In this document: one piece after another, positions 36,308 to 44,793 of the stretch
Position numbering within the stretch: position 1 is the first letter of the stretch
How the letters are laid out: each line of letters starts with the position of its first letter
Source of the DNA: an uncultured Alphaproteobacteria bacterium
Lineage (GTDB): Bacteria; Pseudomonadota; Alphaproteobacteria; Geminicoccales; Geminicoccaceae
Reading direction: 5' to 3'
Assembly: GCA_937926445.1 (NCBI GenBank)
Contig: CALBAK010000031.1
Location: 32,906 to 96,905, forward strand
Length of the DNA stretch: 64,000 bases
Notes under the pieces: generated by a model
Told to the model about the DNA's origin: nothing
Databases searched by the model: none
The model's input: only the letters and a program-made list of their open reading frames with translations
Position numbers and translations under genes: made by a program

Positions 36308-37123
36308 GTGAGGTCCGGCCCCTTCGACCGAACGCTTCGCCGCTCGAGGCGCGAACGGATCCGCCCGCCGCGCGATCCTAGCTTGCGCGCCGAGCTCGCC
36401 GGCCGGCTCGTCGACCGGCTGCTCGCCATACGGCGCCGGTTCACGACGGTCCTCGAGCTCGCGGCGGCGGACGACGCGCTCGCTCGGGCGCTCGAGATCG
36501 CGGGGCTGCCGCCCTTCCCGCTGCACGTGCGGGCGGACATCGCCCCGCCCCGCCTCGACCGACCGGCCCCGGCCGTGGTCCTGGACGAGGAACGGTTGCC
36601 CTTCGCCGAGGGCCGGTTCGATCTCGTGCTCGCCGCGGGCGGTCTGCACTGGGTCGACGATCTGCCGGCTGCGCTTTCCGGCATCCGCCGGATCCTCGCC
36701 CGCGATGGGCTCCTCCTCGCCCTCTTCCCGGGCGGATCGAGCCTCGTCGAGCTCCGCACCTGCCTCGTCGAGGCCGAACTCGAGCGCACGGGCGGAGCGG
36801 CGCCGCGGGTCGCTCCCACGCTCGACCCGCGCGATGCCGCGGCCCTCTTGCAGCGAGCCGGCTTCGCCTCGCCCGTGGTGGACGTCGAGCGCGTGGATCT
36901 CGCCTATCGCGACCCGCTGCGGCTTCTGCGCGATCTGCAGGCGAGCGGGGAGAGTGCCGCACTCGCCCCGAATCTGCGCCGACCGCTGCGGCGGTCGGTG
37001 CTCGTTCGTGCTCTCGAGCTCTACCGCGAGCGCTTCGTCCGCCCCGATGGAACCCATCCGGTGACGGTCGAGCTGATCGTGCTCACGGGCTTCGGGGACG
37101 CCCCGTTGCCGCCCGCCGGCTAG
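36308..37123 (+). CDS. class I methyltransferase-like protein (BioC/NDUFAF5-like)
   Basis: A 271-residue cytosolic protein. LPFAEGRFDLVLAAGGLHWVDD (quoted part: FAEGRFDLVLAAGGLHW) with LPAALSGIRRILARDGLLLA is typical of the motif IV/V region of BioC and the mitochondrial complex I factor NDUFAF5. The preceding motif I is degenerate: VLELAAADDALARAL replaces the usual GxGxG SAM loop. NDUFAF5 homologues hydroxylate an arginine rather than methylate, and a weak motif I fits such a noncanonical use, but this is conjecture. It starts at GTG 36308, 42 bp after the MATE gene. Confidence 0.75.
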   Translation: MRSGPFDRTLRRSRRERIRPPRDPSLRAELAGRLVDRLLAIRRRFTTVLELAAADDALARALEIAGLPPFPLHVRADIAPPRLDRPAPAVVLDEERLPFAEGRFDLVLAAGGLHWVDDLPAALSGIRRILARDGLLLALFPGGSSLVELRTCLVEAELERTGGAAPRVAPTLDPRDAAALLQRAGFASPVVDVERVDLAYRDPLRLLRDLQASGESAALAPNLRRPLRRSVLVRALELYRERFVRPDGTHPVTVELIVLTGFGDAPLPPAG

Positions 37124-37135
37124 GCCCGATCCAGG

Positions 37136-37573
37136 TCAGGATCGGCTCTCGGCCGCTCGGCGTTCGGACGCGGAGGGGGCGCCGAGCCGCTCTTCGAGCC
37201 AGGCACAAAACCGGGAATCGAACGTCACGAACGGGTCGACCGGCCGCACCTCGAACCAGGCCACCATGGGCGCGCCGTTGCTCGGGCTCTCGTAGAGGTA
37301 GAGGTCGACGGCGCAGCCGTCCACGTCGTAGCGCCGGTAGCGTGCCCTACGTTCTTGCCGCTCGAGATCGGGCCGACCGAAAAGCGCATCGAGCGTGTCG
37401 GCCCGCATGCCCACGAGCCGGACGGGCCCGGGCAGCGCGACGATGCGTGCGGCGCTCGCCGAACGGCTTTGCACCGTTTCCGACGGGGTCGAGCCCCCGG
37501 CGCAGGAGGCGAGAACAAGGGCTCCCGCCGCCACCCCCACACGACGACGGTTCCGCCGGGAACCCGAGGCCAT
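37136..37573 (-). CDS. small lipoprotein of unknown function
   Basis: A 145-residue protein with a basic N terminus MASGSRRNRRR, hydrophobic VGVAAGALVLA and lipobox LASC, so Cys24 should be lipidated and the protein anchored in the envelope. The mature part has PVRLVGMRADTLDALFGRPD, a segment common in short SmpA/BamE-like envelope proteins, then YRRYDVDGCAVDLYLYES and DSRFCAWLEERLG with two Cys that may form a disulfide. Function not recognised. It lies downstream of the bactofilin gene on the same strand. Confidence 0.75.
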   Translation of the reverse strand: MASGSRRNRRRVGVAAGALVLASCAGGSTPSETVQSRSASAARIVALPGPVRLVGMRADTLDALFGRPDLERQERRARYRRYDVDGCAVDLYLYESPSNGAPMVAWFEVRPVDPFVTFDSRFCAWLEERLGAPSASERRAAESRS

Positions 37574-37641
37574 GTCCCACCGTCCCGATCGACACAGGCA
37601 TCACCACCATAATCGAAAACGGGGGAAAAACGAAGAGCCGA

Positions 37642-38175
37642 TCAGCTTTCCAGCATCGAGACGCTGCCGGAGAGACGGCCGCCGCGCTCGATCTCCAGCT
37701 CGCCATACCGGACGGTGCCCTGGACCCGGCCGGTCGAGCGGATCAAGAGGCGCTTGCGGACGGTGAGATCGCCCTCGTAGACACCGCTGATCTCCGCTTC
37801 CTCGACCTCAGCCTTGCCGTTGGTGAAGCGCCCGGTCTCGGTGATCTCGATCGCCCGGGTCTCGTTGAGCGTCACCTGCACGCTGCCCTCGACCACGAGC
37901 CGATCGCACGCGGTGATCTCGCCCGAGAGGCTGATGCCCTGGCCGACGATCAGTCGCTTGCCTTCGCCGGCGTGCGCCGCCGGGGCCGGCCGCGGCGTCT
38001 CGAAGGCCGCGGTCGGCGCCGCAATCGACGCGGAGCCGGTCGGGATGTCGACGGTCCGGCGCGGAAGATCTGGCTGCATCGACTTGCTCTCGCTCGAGGG
38101 ACGCGGGAGGGGCGCCTCGGGAGCCTTCTCGCCGACCGCCGGGCGACCCGGCTCGGTGTCCTTCCTGCGGAACAT
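37642..38175 (-). CDS. bactofilin (polymer-forming cytoskeletal protein)
   Basis: A 177-residue protein. After a flexible Pro/Ala-rich N-terminal half (residues 1-75), residues about 76-175 form the bactofilin beta-helix: IVGQGISLSGEITACDRLVV, EGSVQVTLNETRAIEITETG as VTLNETRAIEITETGRF, AEISGVYEGDLTVRKRLLIR, STGRVQGTVRYGELEIERGG. Bactofilins polymerise without nucleotide at the inner membrane and localise envelope enzymes or shape structures. An M23 peptidase gene often accompanies them; here the neighbour is a small lipoprotein instead. Confidence 0.93.
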   Translation of the reverse strand: MFRRKDTEPGRPAVGEKAPEAPLPRPSSESKSMQPDLPRRTVDIPTGSASIAAPTAAFETPRPAPAAHAGEGKRLIVGQGISLSGEITACDRLVVEGSVQVTLNETRAIEITETGRFTNGKAEVEEAEISGVYEGDLTVRKRLLIRSTGRVQGTVRYGELEIERGGRLSGSVSMLES

Positions 38176-38373
38176 GACACGCTCCCTGCTGGCTCACGGA
38201 GGCCGGGACACGGCCCGGGAGCCGGGCCGCCGGGCACGTCGCCGTGCCGGGCGAGGATTAGTCGCCCGCAGCCGTCAAGTCAAACCCGCCGGCCGCGACC
38301 CGAGCGGCGCTTGTCGCCGCGCCCGCCCACCTCTATCGGGCCCCCGAGCGTCCGCAGGAACCGGAGCCGAGCC

Positions 38374-39384
38374 ATGCAGATCGCCCCGAGCCCGAGCGCC
38401 CCGCTCGACGTCCTGGGCCTCGGCAATGCGATCGTCGACGTGCTGTCGTACGCGAGCGACGAGCTCGTCGAGGAGCTCGGCCTCGTGAAGGGGGCCATGA
38501 CGCTCGTCGACGAGGAGCGTGTGGAGTATCTCTACCGCCGGATGGGGCCGGCCCGCGAAGTGTCCGGCGGCTCCTGCGCCAACACGATGGCGGCACTCGC
38601 CGCCCTCGGCGCGCGGCCGGCCTATATCGGCCGGGTCAAGGACGATCAGCTCGGCCGGGTCTTCGCCCACGACATTCGGGCCGCCGGGGTGACCTTCCGG
38701 TGCCGACCGGCGAGCGACGGCCCGGCCACCGCCCGCTGCCTGATCTTCGTCACTCCCGATGCCCAGCGCACCATGCAGACCTATCTCGGGGCCTGCGTCG
38801 AGCTCGGGCCCGAGGACGTCGATCCCGAACTCGTGGCGGCCGCCGGCATCCTCTACCTCGAGGGCTATCTCTGGGACCGACCCGAGGCCAAGGCCGCCTG
38901 CCGCAAGGCGTCGGCGATCGCACATGCGCACGGGCGCCAAGTGGCGCTCACCCTCTCCGACCCGTTCTGCGTCGGCCGCTGGCGCGAGGAGTTCCGCGAG
39001 TTGGTCGAGCGCGAGGTCGACATCCTGTTCGCCAACGAGGCCGAGATCAAAGCGCTCTACGAGGTGGGAAGCTTCGACGAGGCGCTCCAGGCGGTGCGCC
39101 GGCACGTCCGCTTCGCGGCCCTCACCCGCGGCGCGAAGGGCTCGGTCGTGGTGCGCGGCGAGGAGGTGCACGTGATCGACGCCGCGCCGGTCGAGCGGCT
39201 GGTCGACACCACGGGGGCGGGCGACCTCTATGCCGCGGGCTTCCTCTATGGCCTCACCCGTGGCCTCGAGCTCGGCGCTTGCGGCCGGCTCGGCTCGCGC
39301 TGCGCAGCGGCGATCATCCAACAGTTCGGCGCCCGCGCCGAGCGGCCGCTCGGCGAACTCGTCGAAGAACCGCGACGGGCCTAG
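38374..39384 (+). CDS. PfkB-family carbohydrate/nucleoside kinase (adenosine-kinase-like)
   Basis: A 336-residue ribokinase-fold enzyme starting at ATG 38374. Features are LGLGNAIVDVLSYASDELVE at the start (substrate Asp), REVSGGSCANTMAALAALGA (PfkB signature 1), a middle FVTPDAQRTMQTYLGACVEL and the catalytic VDTTGAGDLYAAGFLYGLTR (signature 2, anion hole GAGD). The sequence type is that often annotated adenosine kinase in alphaproteobacteria; other sugar or nucleoside substrates are possible. Monocistronic by appearance. Confidence 0.88.
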   Translation: MQIAPSPSAPLDVLGLGNAIVDVLSYASDELVEELGLVKGAMTLVDEERVEYLYRRMGPAREVSGGSCANTMAALAALGARPAYIGRVKDDQLGRVFAHDIRAAGVTFRCRPASDGPATARCLIFVTPDAQRTMQTYLGACVELGPEDVDPELVAAAGILYLEGYLWDRPEAKAACRKASAIAHAHGRQVALTLSDPFCVGRWREEFRELVEREVDILFANEAEIKALYEVGSFDEALQAVRRHVRFAALTRGAKGSVVVRGEEVHVIDAAPVERLVDTTGAGDLYAAGFLYGLTRGLELGACGRLGSRCAAAIIQQFGARAERPLGELVEEPRRA

Positions 39385-39598
39385 ACCTCCGGCGTCGGGC
39401 CCGGGGGCGCAGCGGCGACAGCGGGCCGGCGCTTCCGTCGTTCCAGGACGCCGACCTCGCACGCCGCGCCGTCCCGGAAACCGACGCGGGTCGCCTCGCG
39501 AGGGTGTGGGGTGCCGCAGGCCCGCCCCCGCCGACGCGCCCTTGCCCGCGGCGGTTCCACGGGCGAGCGTGGCTCTACGGAGGATCGGGGAGGAGGCG

Positions 39599-40366
39599 AT
39601 GGGCCGGCTCGACGGGAAGGTCGTTTGGGTCACGGGCGCCGGCAGTGGGATCGGTGCCGCGAGCGCACGGGCGCTCGCCGCGGAAGGGGCCGTGGTGGTG
39701 CTGAGCGGTCGGCGGCCGGAAGCCCTCGAAGCGGTCGCGGCCGGCCTCCCGGGGCGCAGCCTCATCGCACCCTGCGATGTGACCCGCGCGGCGGAGGTGG
39801 CGGCTGTCGTCGACCGGATCCACGCGGAGCTCGGCAGGCTCGACATCCTGTTGGCCAATGCCGGGACCAACGTCGCCCGTCGCGACTGGGCGCAGCTCGC
39901 GCCGGCCGAGGCCGAGGCGGTGATCGCCGGCAACCTCACGAGCGGCTTTCTCTGCGCGCTCGCCGTGCTGCCCCTCATGCGGGCGCAGAAGGACGGGCTT
40001 CTGATCCACACCGCCTCGATCGCAGGGCGGCTCGTGGGCCTGCTCTCGGGGCCGGCCTACACCGCCGCCAAGCACGGGCTCGTGGCGATGAGCCACGCCT
40101 TGAACATCCAGGAAGGGGTGAACGGGATCCGCTCGACGGTGATCCTGCCGGGCGAGGTCGCGACCCCCATCCTCGACAAACGGCCCGTGCCGCCGAGTGC
40201 GGAGGACAGGGCCCGTATGCTTCAACCGGAGGACGTCGCCGACCTCGTCCGCTACGTCGCCTGCCTGCCGGCGCATGTGCGGCTCGACGAGGTCTGGATC
40301 ACGCCGACCTGGAACCGGGCACACGTTGCCGAGCTCGAGCGCGCCGGGATGCTGCCGCGGCCGTGA
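39599..40366 (+). CDS. short-chain dehydrogenase/reductase
   Basis: A 255-residue classical SDR from ATG 39599 with GGGGAGGAGG upstream. The cofactor motif is VVWVTGAGSGIGAASARALA (residues 8-27). Next are the Asp of APCDVTRAAEV, LLANAGTN (NAG motif), Ser in IHTASIAGRL and the catalytic YTAAKHGL (Tyr-x-x-x-Lys). PGEVATPI follows. It reduces or oxidises a small carbonyl compound with NAD(P); no clue to the substrate. The C terminus is longer than minimal and ends WNRAHVAELERAGM. Confidence 0.93.
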   Translation: MGRLDGKVVWVTGAGSGIGAASARALAAEGAVVVLSGRRPEALEAVAAGLPGRSLIAPCDVTRAAEVAAVVDRIHAELGRLDILLANAGTNVARRDWAQLAPAEAEAVIAGNLTSGFLCALAVLPLMRAQKDGLLIHTASIAGRLVGLLSGPAYTAAKHGLVAMSHALNIQEGVNGIRSTVILPGEVATPILDKRPVPPSAEDRARMLQPEDVADLVRYVACLPAHVRLDEVWITPTWNRAHVAELERAGMLPRP

Positions 40367-40378
40367 GCCGTGCCGGCC

Positions 40379-41608
40379 TCAGGCCGGCCGCCCGGCCGGA
40401 CGGTCGAGGTCGGGGAGGAACCAGACCGCGAGGCCGACCGCCGGAGTGACGGCGACCAGGCGGAAGACGGTCTCGATCGAGGTGAGATCGGCGAGCCAGC
40501 CGAGCACGGCCGCGGCGATCCCGCCCATGCCGAAGGCGAAGCCGAAGAAGAGGCCGGCGATCATGCCGACGCGGCCGGGCAGGAGCTCCTGGGCGTAGAC
40601 GACGATCGCCGGGAAGGCGGAAGCCATGAGGAAGCCCACGAGCACGGCGAGCACCGCGGTGCCTAAGAGGCCGAGGAAAGGCATGGCCAGGGTGAAAGGT
40701 AGCACCCCGGCGATCGACAGCCAGAGCACAGGCTTGCGGCCGATCCGATCGCCGAGCGGGCCGCCGAAGAAGGTGCCGGCGGCGGTCGCCGCGAGGAACA
40801 GGAATAGGTGGATCTGGGCCGTGCCGACCCCGAGCTCGAACCGGTCGATCAGGTAGAACGCGTAGTAGCTCGCGAAGAAGGCGGTGTAGATGTTCTTCGA
40901 GAAGGTGAGCGCGATCAGCACGACGAGGGCGATCGCGACCGCTCGGCGGCCGACCGGGGAGGCGGGCCGGGTAGCGGTCCCGGGCCGGCTGCGCAGCTCG
41001 GCCAGGTGCGCCGCGTACCAGCGGCCGACCCGGGCGAGGAGCAGCATCCCGGCGAGGCCCAGAAGCGCGAACCAGGCGGCGTGCGCCTGCCCCGTCGGCA
41101 CGACAAGGAGCGCCACGAGCAGGGGCCCGAGCGCCTGGCCGGAATTGCCGCCCACCTGGAAGAGCGACTGGGCGAAGCCGTAGCGCCCGCCCGAGGCGAG
41201 GCGGGCGACCCGCGAGGCCTCGGGGTGGAAGATCGAGGAACCGACGCCGATCAGAGCGGCGGCGGAAAGCACGGCGGCGAAGCCCGTGGCACCGGCCAAG
41301 AGCAGGATACCGAGCACGCTCGCGGCCATGCCGAAGGCGAGCGAATAGGGAAGCGGCCGCCGGTCGGTCCAGGCGCCGACGAAGGGCTGTAAGACCGAGG
41401 CGGTGAGCTGGAAGACGAGGGTGACGATCCCGATCTGCGCGAAGGAGAGGCCGAGCGGGTCCTTGATCAGCGGGTAGATCGACAGGAGCACCGACTGGAG
41501 CGTGTCGTTGATCAGGTGACCGCCGGTCACGGCGAGCAGGATCGGCAGCGTCCCACCTGCGGCGACCGCCGCCCTGGTGGCCCCCACGGCCCGCGCTTCC
41601 GTCGCCAC
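40379..41608 (-). CDS. MFS transporter, fosmidomycin-resistance (Fsr)-like
   Basis: A 409-residue, twelve-helix MFS protein. Fsr-type features are ILLAVTGGHLINDTLQSVLL, IYPLIKDPLGLSFAQIGIVT, SVLQPFVGAWTDRRPLPYSL, GVGSSIFHPEASRVARLASG and FAQSLFQVGGNSGQALGPLL. The second half has GGPLGDRIGRKPVLWLSI. The Fsr group exports fosmidomycin and related small molecules; the native substrate is unknown. It converges with the SDR gene (12 bp apart) and is divergent from the acyl-CoA dehydrogenase gene. Confidence 0.92.
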   Translation of the reverse strand: MATEARAVGATRAAVAAGGTLPILLAVTGGHLINDTLQSVLLSIYPLIKDPLGLSFAQIGIVTLVFQLTASVLQPFVGAWTDRRPLPYSLAFGMAASVLGILLLAGATGFAAVLSAAALIGVGSSIFHPEASRVARLASGGRYGFAQSLFQVGGNSGQALGPLLVALLVVPTGQAHAAWFALLGLAGMLLLARVGRWYAAHLAELRSRPGTATRPASPVGRRAVAIALVVLIALTFSKNIYTAFFASYYAFYLIDRFELGVGTAQIHLFLFLAATAAGTFFGGPLGDRIGRKPVLWLSIAGVLPFTLAMPFLGLLGTAVLAVLVGFLMASAFPAIVVYAQELLPGRVGMIAGLFFGFAFGMGGIAAAVLGWLADLTSIETVFRLVAVTPAVGLAVWFLPDLDRPAGRPA

Positions 41609-41745
41609 GACCCGTCCTCCACGATCACCGCGGCTGCTTGCGCCTCTGCCGACCCCTCGGGCAAGACCGCGCGCGAGATGGCTCCCGTGCGCGCCCCGGT
41701 AGGGGGCCGGCAGGCGTCGGCGGAGCGGGCGAGTGGAGGACGATC

Positions 41746-42909
41746 GTGCCGGCGATGGGCGAATGCGACCATCCGGAGATCCGCGAAGCGGTGCGGCGGC
41801 TGTGCGAGCGCTTCCCCGGCGCCTATTGGCGGGCGCTCGATCGCGAGCGGGCCTATCCGACCGAGTTCGTCCGCGCTCTCACCGAGGCGGGCTGGCTCGC
41901 GGCCCTCATCCCCGAGACGTACGGCGGGGCCGGGCTCGGCCTTTCGGCGGCCTGTGCGATCCTCGAGGAGATCCACGCCGCGGGCTGCAACGCCGCTGCC
42001 TGCCACGCTCAGATGTACACCATGGGGACGCTCCTGCGGTACGGCAGTGCGGAGCAGAAGCGGCGCTGGCTGCCCGAGATCGCGGCCGGGCGGATCCGCT
42101 TGCAGGCCTTCGGCGTCACCGAGCCCACGTCCGGCAGCGACACGACGGCGTTGCGCACCACCGCCCGGCGCGAGGGTGACCGGTGGATCGTCTCGGGCCA
42201 AAAAATCTGGACCTCGAGGGCCGAGCATTCCGACCTCATGCTGCTCCTGGCCCGTACCACGCCCAAAGAGCAGGTGCAGCGGCGCACCGAAGGGCTCTCG
42301 GTGTTCCTGGTCGATCTGCGCGAGGCCGAGGGCCGCGGCCTCGAGATCCGACCGATCCGCACTATGATGAACCACGCCACCACCGAGATTTTCATAGATG
42401 GGCTCGAGCTGCCGCTCGAGGCGCTGGTGGGCGAGGAGGGCAGGGGGTTCCGTTACATCCTCTCGGGCATGAACGCCGAGCGGATCCTGATCGCCGCGGA
42501 GTGCATCGGCGACGCCCGCTGGTTCGTCGACAAGGCGGTGGCCTACGCCAAGGAGCGGGTCGTGTTCGGCCGGCCGATCGGCCAGAACCAGGGGATCCAA
42601 TTCCCGATCGCCCGCGCCTACGCCCAGACCCGGGCCGCGGCCTTGATGGTGCGCGAGGCGGCCCGGCTCTACGAGGGTGGTGCCGATCCCGGGGCGGAGG
42701 CCAACACGGCCAAGCTCTTGGCCGCCGATGCCGCCTGGGCGGCCGCCGAAGCCTGCCTGCAGACGCACGGCGGCTTCGGCTTCGCCGAGGAGTACGATGT
42801 GGAGCGGAAGTTCCGCGAGAGCCGGCTCTACCAGGTGGCGCCGATCTCGACCAACCTGATCCTCTCCTATCTCGGCGAGCACGTGCTGGGGATGCCTCGT
42901 TCCTACTAG
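41746..42909 (+). CDS. acyl-CoA dehydrogenase
   Basis: A 387-residue flavoprotein. GTG 41746 is preceded at six bases by GGAGG, so it is preferred over upstream starts. It shows the three ACAD domains: N-terminal helices with LIPETYGGAGLGLSAACAIL, a beta domain with FGVTEPTSGSDTTALRTTA and ISGQKIWTS-like VSGQKIWTSRAEHSD, and a C-terminal domain with VFGRPIGQNQGIQFPIA and QTHGGFGFAEEYDVERKFRE. The usual catalytic EGT motif is replaced by YQVAPISTNLILSY, as in one recognised ACAD subgroup, so the catalytic base must lie elsewhere. Oxidises a CoA thioester, unidentified. Confidence 0.92.
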   Translation: MPAMGECDHPEIREAVRRLCERFPGAYWRALDRERAYPTEFVRALTEAGWLAALIPETYGGAGLGLSAACAILEEIHAAGCNAAACHAQMYTMGTLLRYGSAEQKRRWLPEIAAGRIRLQAFGVTEPTSGSDTTALRTTARREGDRWIVSGQKIWTSRAEHSDLMLLLARTTPKEQVQRRTEGLSVFLVDLREAEGRGLEIRPIRTMMNHATTEIFIDGLELPLEALVGEEGRGFRYILSGMNAERILIAAECIGDARWFVDKAVAYAKERVVFGRPIGQNQGIQFPIARAYAQTRAAALMVREAARLYEGGADPGAEANTAKLLAADAAWAAAEACLQTHGGFGFAEEYDVERKFRESRLYQVAPISTNLILSYLGEHVLGMPRSY

Positions 42910-42951
42910 CGGCACCGAGCCGGAGGCAGGGGCGATTCGTCCGATGGTTTA

Positions 42952-42980
42952 TTGACAGAAGTCCTTAATAGGACTACAGG
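42952..42980 (+). promoter_or_regulatory. promoter with a 16-bp inverted repeat in its spacer
   Basis: TTGACA (42952-42957) and TACAGG (42975-42980) are 17 bp apart in an AT-rich island. The spacer contains AGTCCT-TAAT-AGGACT (42960-42975), a perfect inverted repeat reaching the -10 box, where a repressor would block RNA polymerase. It drives the orphan gene at 43022. Confidence 0.55.
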
Positions 42981-43021
42981 CTGAGGCCGGCCACCCGCCG
43001 TCCCAGGATCGGAGCCCAGCC

Positions 43022-43615
43022 ATGCCGCGCAATCCCACCCAAGCCCAGTCGGAGGCCGCCCGGCGCAACGGCCGCCGCTCGAAGGGCGCTCGCACCCCCG
43101 AGGGCCGGGCCCGCCTCGCCGAGGCCGCCACCCGGCACAATCTCACGGGCGCCTTCCGCCTCCTGCCGGGCGAGGATCGGCTCGCCTTCGAGCGGCTCCG
43201 GCGGGCCTGGCACGAGCGGCTGCAGCCGGCCGACCGGGCGGAGCGGGAGGCGGCCGATGCGCTCGTGGCGCAGATCTGGCGCCGCCAGCGGCTGGACGTG
43301 CTCGAGGTCCGGCTGCTCACCGCCATCCTCTACGACCAGCCGCGCGACGGTCTGCCTTCGCTCGAGACGATCCTCCGCTACCGCGCCCGGCTCGACCGCG
43401 AGCGCGAAGAGGTCGAGCGCGAGCTCTTGGCCCTGCGGGCCTGCCGACCGGCCACTCCCGGCCGGGTGGAAGGGCGGCGGCCCATCCGGGTCGAGTCCGA
43501 CACCCTGCCCGTGCCTCCGACGCAGGATGCGGCCGAGGACGAGGTCGCCGCCCTCGAGGCCGAGGAGCAAGAGGAGCGCGGCGTCGTCGTGCCGTGGCGA
43601 CCGCGGTTGCATTGA
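43022..43615 (+). CDS. uncharacterised helical protein of the NAxxHNLT/HGLT type
   Basis: A 197-residue basic, helical protein from ATG 43022. It begins TQAQSEAARRNGRRSKGART with PEGRARLAEAATRHNLTGAF, then RLLPGEDRLAFERLRRAWHE and ALVAQIWRRQRLDVLEVRLL. I recognise the pattern (Asn/Arg-rich start, TPEG+ARxxxNAxxHxLT, PGED) from many multicopy hypothetical proteins of environmental bacteria, some near phage-like or transposon-like genes. No function is established. The C-terminal third is acidic and likely disordered. It stands alone behind an AT-rich promoter with an inverted repeat, so it may be a recent arrival or autoregulated. Confidence 0.7.
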   Translation: MPRNPTQAQSEAARRNGRRSKGARTPEGRARLAEAATRHNLTGAFRLLPGEDRLAFERLRRAWHERLQPADRAEREAADALVAQIWRRQRLDVLEVRLLTAILYDQPRDGLPSLETILRYRARLDREREEVERELLALRACRPATPGRVEGRRPIRVESDTLPVPPTQDAAEDEVAALEAEEQEERGVVVPWRPRLH

Positions 43616-43862
43616 GCCGGCCGAGCTTTCGCCGACGACGCGGCCGGCGGTCCGGCGCAGCCGGTCTATGCCGGCCGGCCGCTTGACCTGCGCTCTCCAC
43701 GGCCCCGTCATGCTCGGGTCGGGCGGGAGTCTTCGACGGGAGGCGATCGGTGGCCGGGATCGTCGCGCGCTCGGGGGTGGGACGGATCGTCGAAACCGGC
43801 CGACGCCGGTCGCCCGGAGCAAAGCGCCGCCGCTCGCTCGGTGAGGGCGTCCGCTCGCCGAA

Positions 43863-44783
43863 ATGCCACGGCGGCGCGGCGATCGGCGACAACTGGCCGA
43901 CGTTCTCGGGACCGATCGCCTCGTGATCGGCGAGCGCGCCCGGGCGATCCTCACCTATGTGCTCATCTGCCTCATGTGGAGCACGAGCGGTCTGATCGTC
44001 CGTTCGATGAGGGCGGCCGACGCTTGGCAGATCAACGCCATGCGGACCGGTACGGCGGGCCTGCTCATCGGCCTCTGGCTCGCCCACCTCCATCGCGGCC
44101 GGCTGCTCGCCCGGTTGCGCGGGGTGGGGCCTTCGCCGCTCGCCGCGATCTTCGTATCCTTCGCCGCCGGAACGAACCTCTTCATCTACGCCCTGGAGCA
44201 CACCACGGTCGCCAACACGGCCTGTCTCGGGGCGACCTCGCCTTTCTGGGCGATGCTCTTGGCCTGGTGGCGGCTCGGCGAGCGGCCGAGCCGGCGCACT
44301 CTCTCGGCGGCCTGCCTCGCCCTCCTCGGGGCGGCCTTGATGGTGGGCCAGGGTCTCGCTCTCGGTACCGAGGCCTGGCGTGGCGATCTCGCGGCCCTGG
44401 GCCTCGCCGTCGCCTTCGCCTTCCAGCTCGTCAATCTGCGGAGCTACCCCCGCGAGCAGCTCTTGCCGGCTTTCGCGTTCGCGGGCCTTCTCACCGCTGC
44501 CGTCCTCGTGGTCCTGCGTGGCGGTCTCCTCGCCCTGCCGGTGGGCGACCTCGTGCTCGGTCTCTTCCTCGGCCTCGTCCAGATGACGGTGCCGACGATC
44601 CTCATGGTTTGGACCTCGCGCTGGCTCGGTGCGGTCGAGATCGCCCTCCTTTCGCTCCTCGACACGGTTCTCAACCCGTTGTGGGTCTTCCTCTTCCTGG
44701 GCGAGGCACCGAGCCCGCTCGCGCTTCTGGGCGGTGCCATCGTTGTCGCAGCGGTGGTCCTCGCGGTCGTCCGGCGGGCCTGA
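43863..44783 (+). CDS. DMT-superfamily (EamA) transporter
   Basis: A 306-residue protein with ten predicted helices in two EamA repeats. Repeat 1 begins YVLICLMWSTSGLIVRSM and contains AAGTNLFIYALEHTTVANTA and LGATSPFWAMLLAWWRLGER. Repeat 2 contains GLVQMTVPTILMVWTSRWLG, ALLSLLDTVLNPLWVFLFLG and GEAPSPLALLGGAIVVAAVV. The family exports amino acids or other metabolites. GTG 43923 is an alternative start that removes a non-hydrophobic N terminus. It is convergent with the DadA-like gene, 10 bp away. Confidence 0.9.
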   Translation: MPRRRGDRRQLADVLGTDRLVIGERARAILTYVLICLMWSTSGLIVRSMRAADAWQINAMRTGTAGLLIGLWLAHLHRGRLLARLRGVGPSPLAAIFVSFAAGTNLFIYALEHTTVANTACLGATSPFWAMLLAWWRLGERPSRRTLSAACLALLGAALMVGQGLALGTEAWRGDLAALGLAVAFAFQLVNLRSYPREQLLPAFAFAGLLTAAVLVVLRGGLLALPVGDLVLGLFLGLVQMTVPTILMVWTSRWLGAVEIALLSLLDTVLNPLWVFLFLGEAPSPLALLGGAIVVAAVVLAVVRRA

Positions 44784-44793
44784 TCGAATGCCG

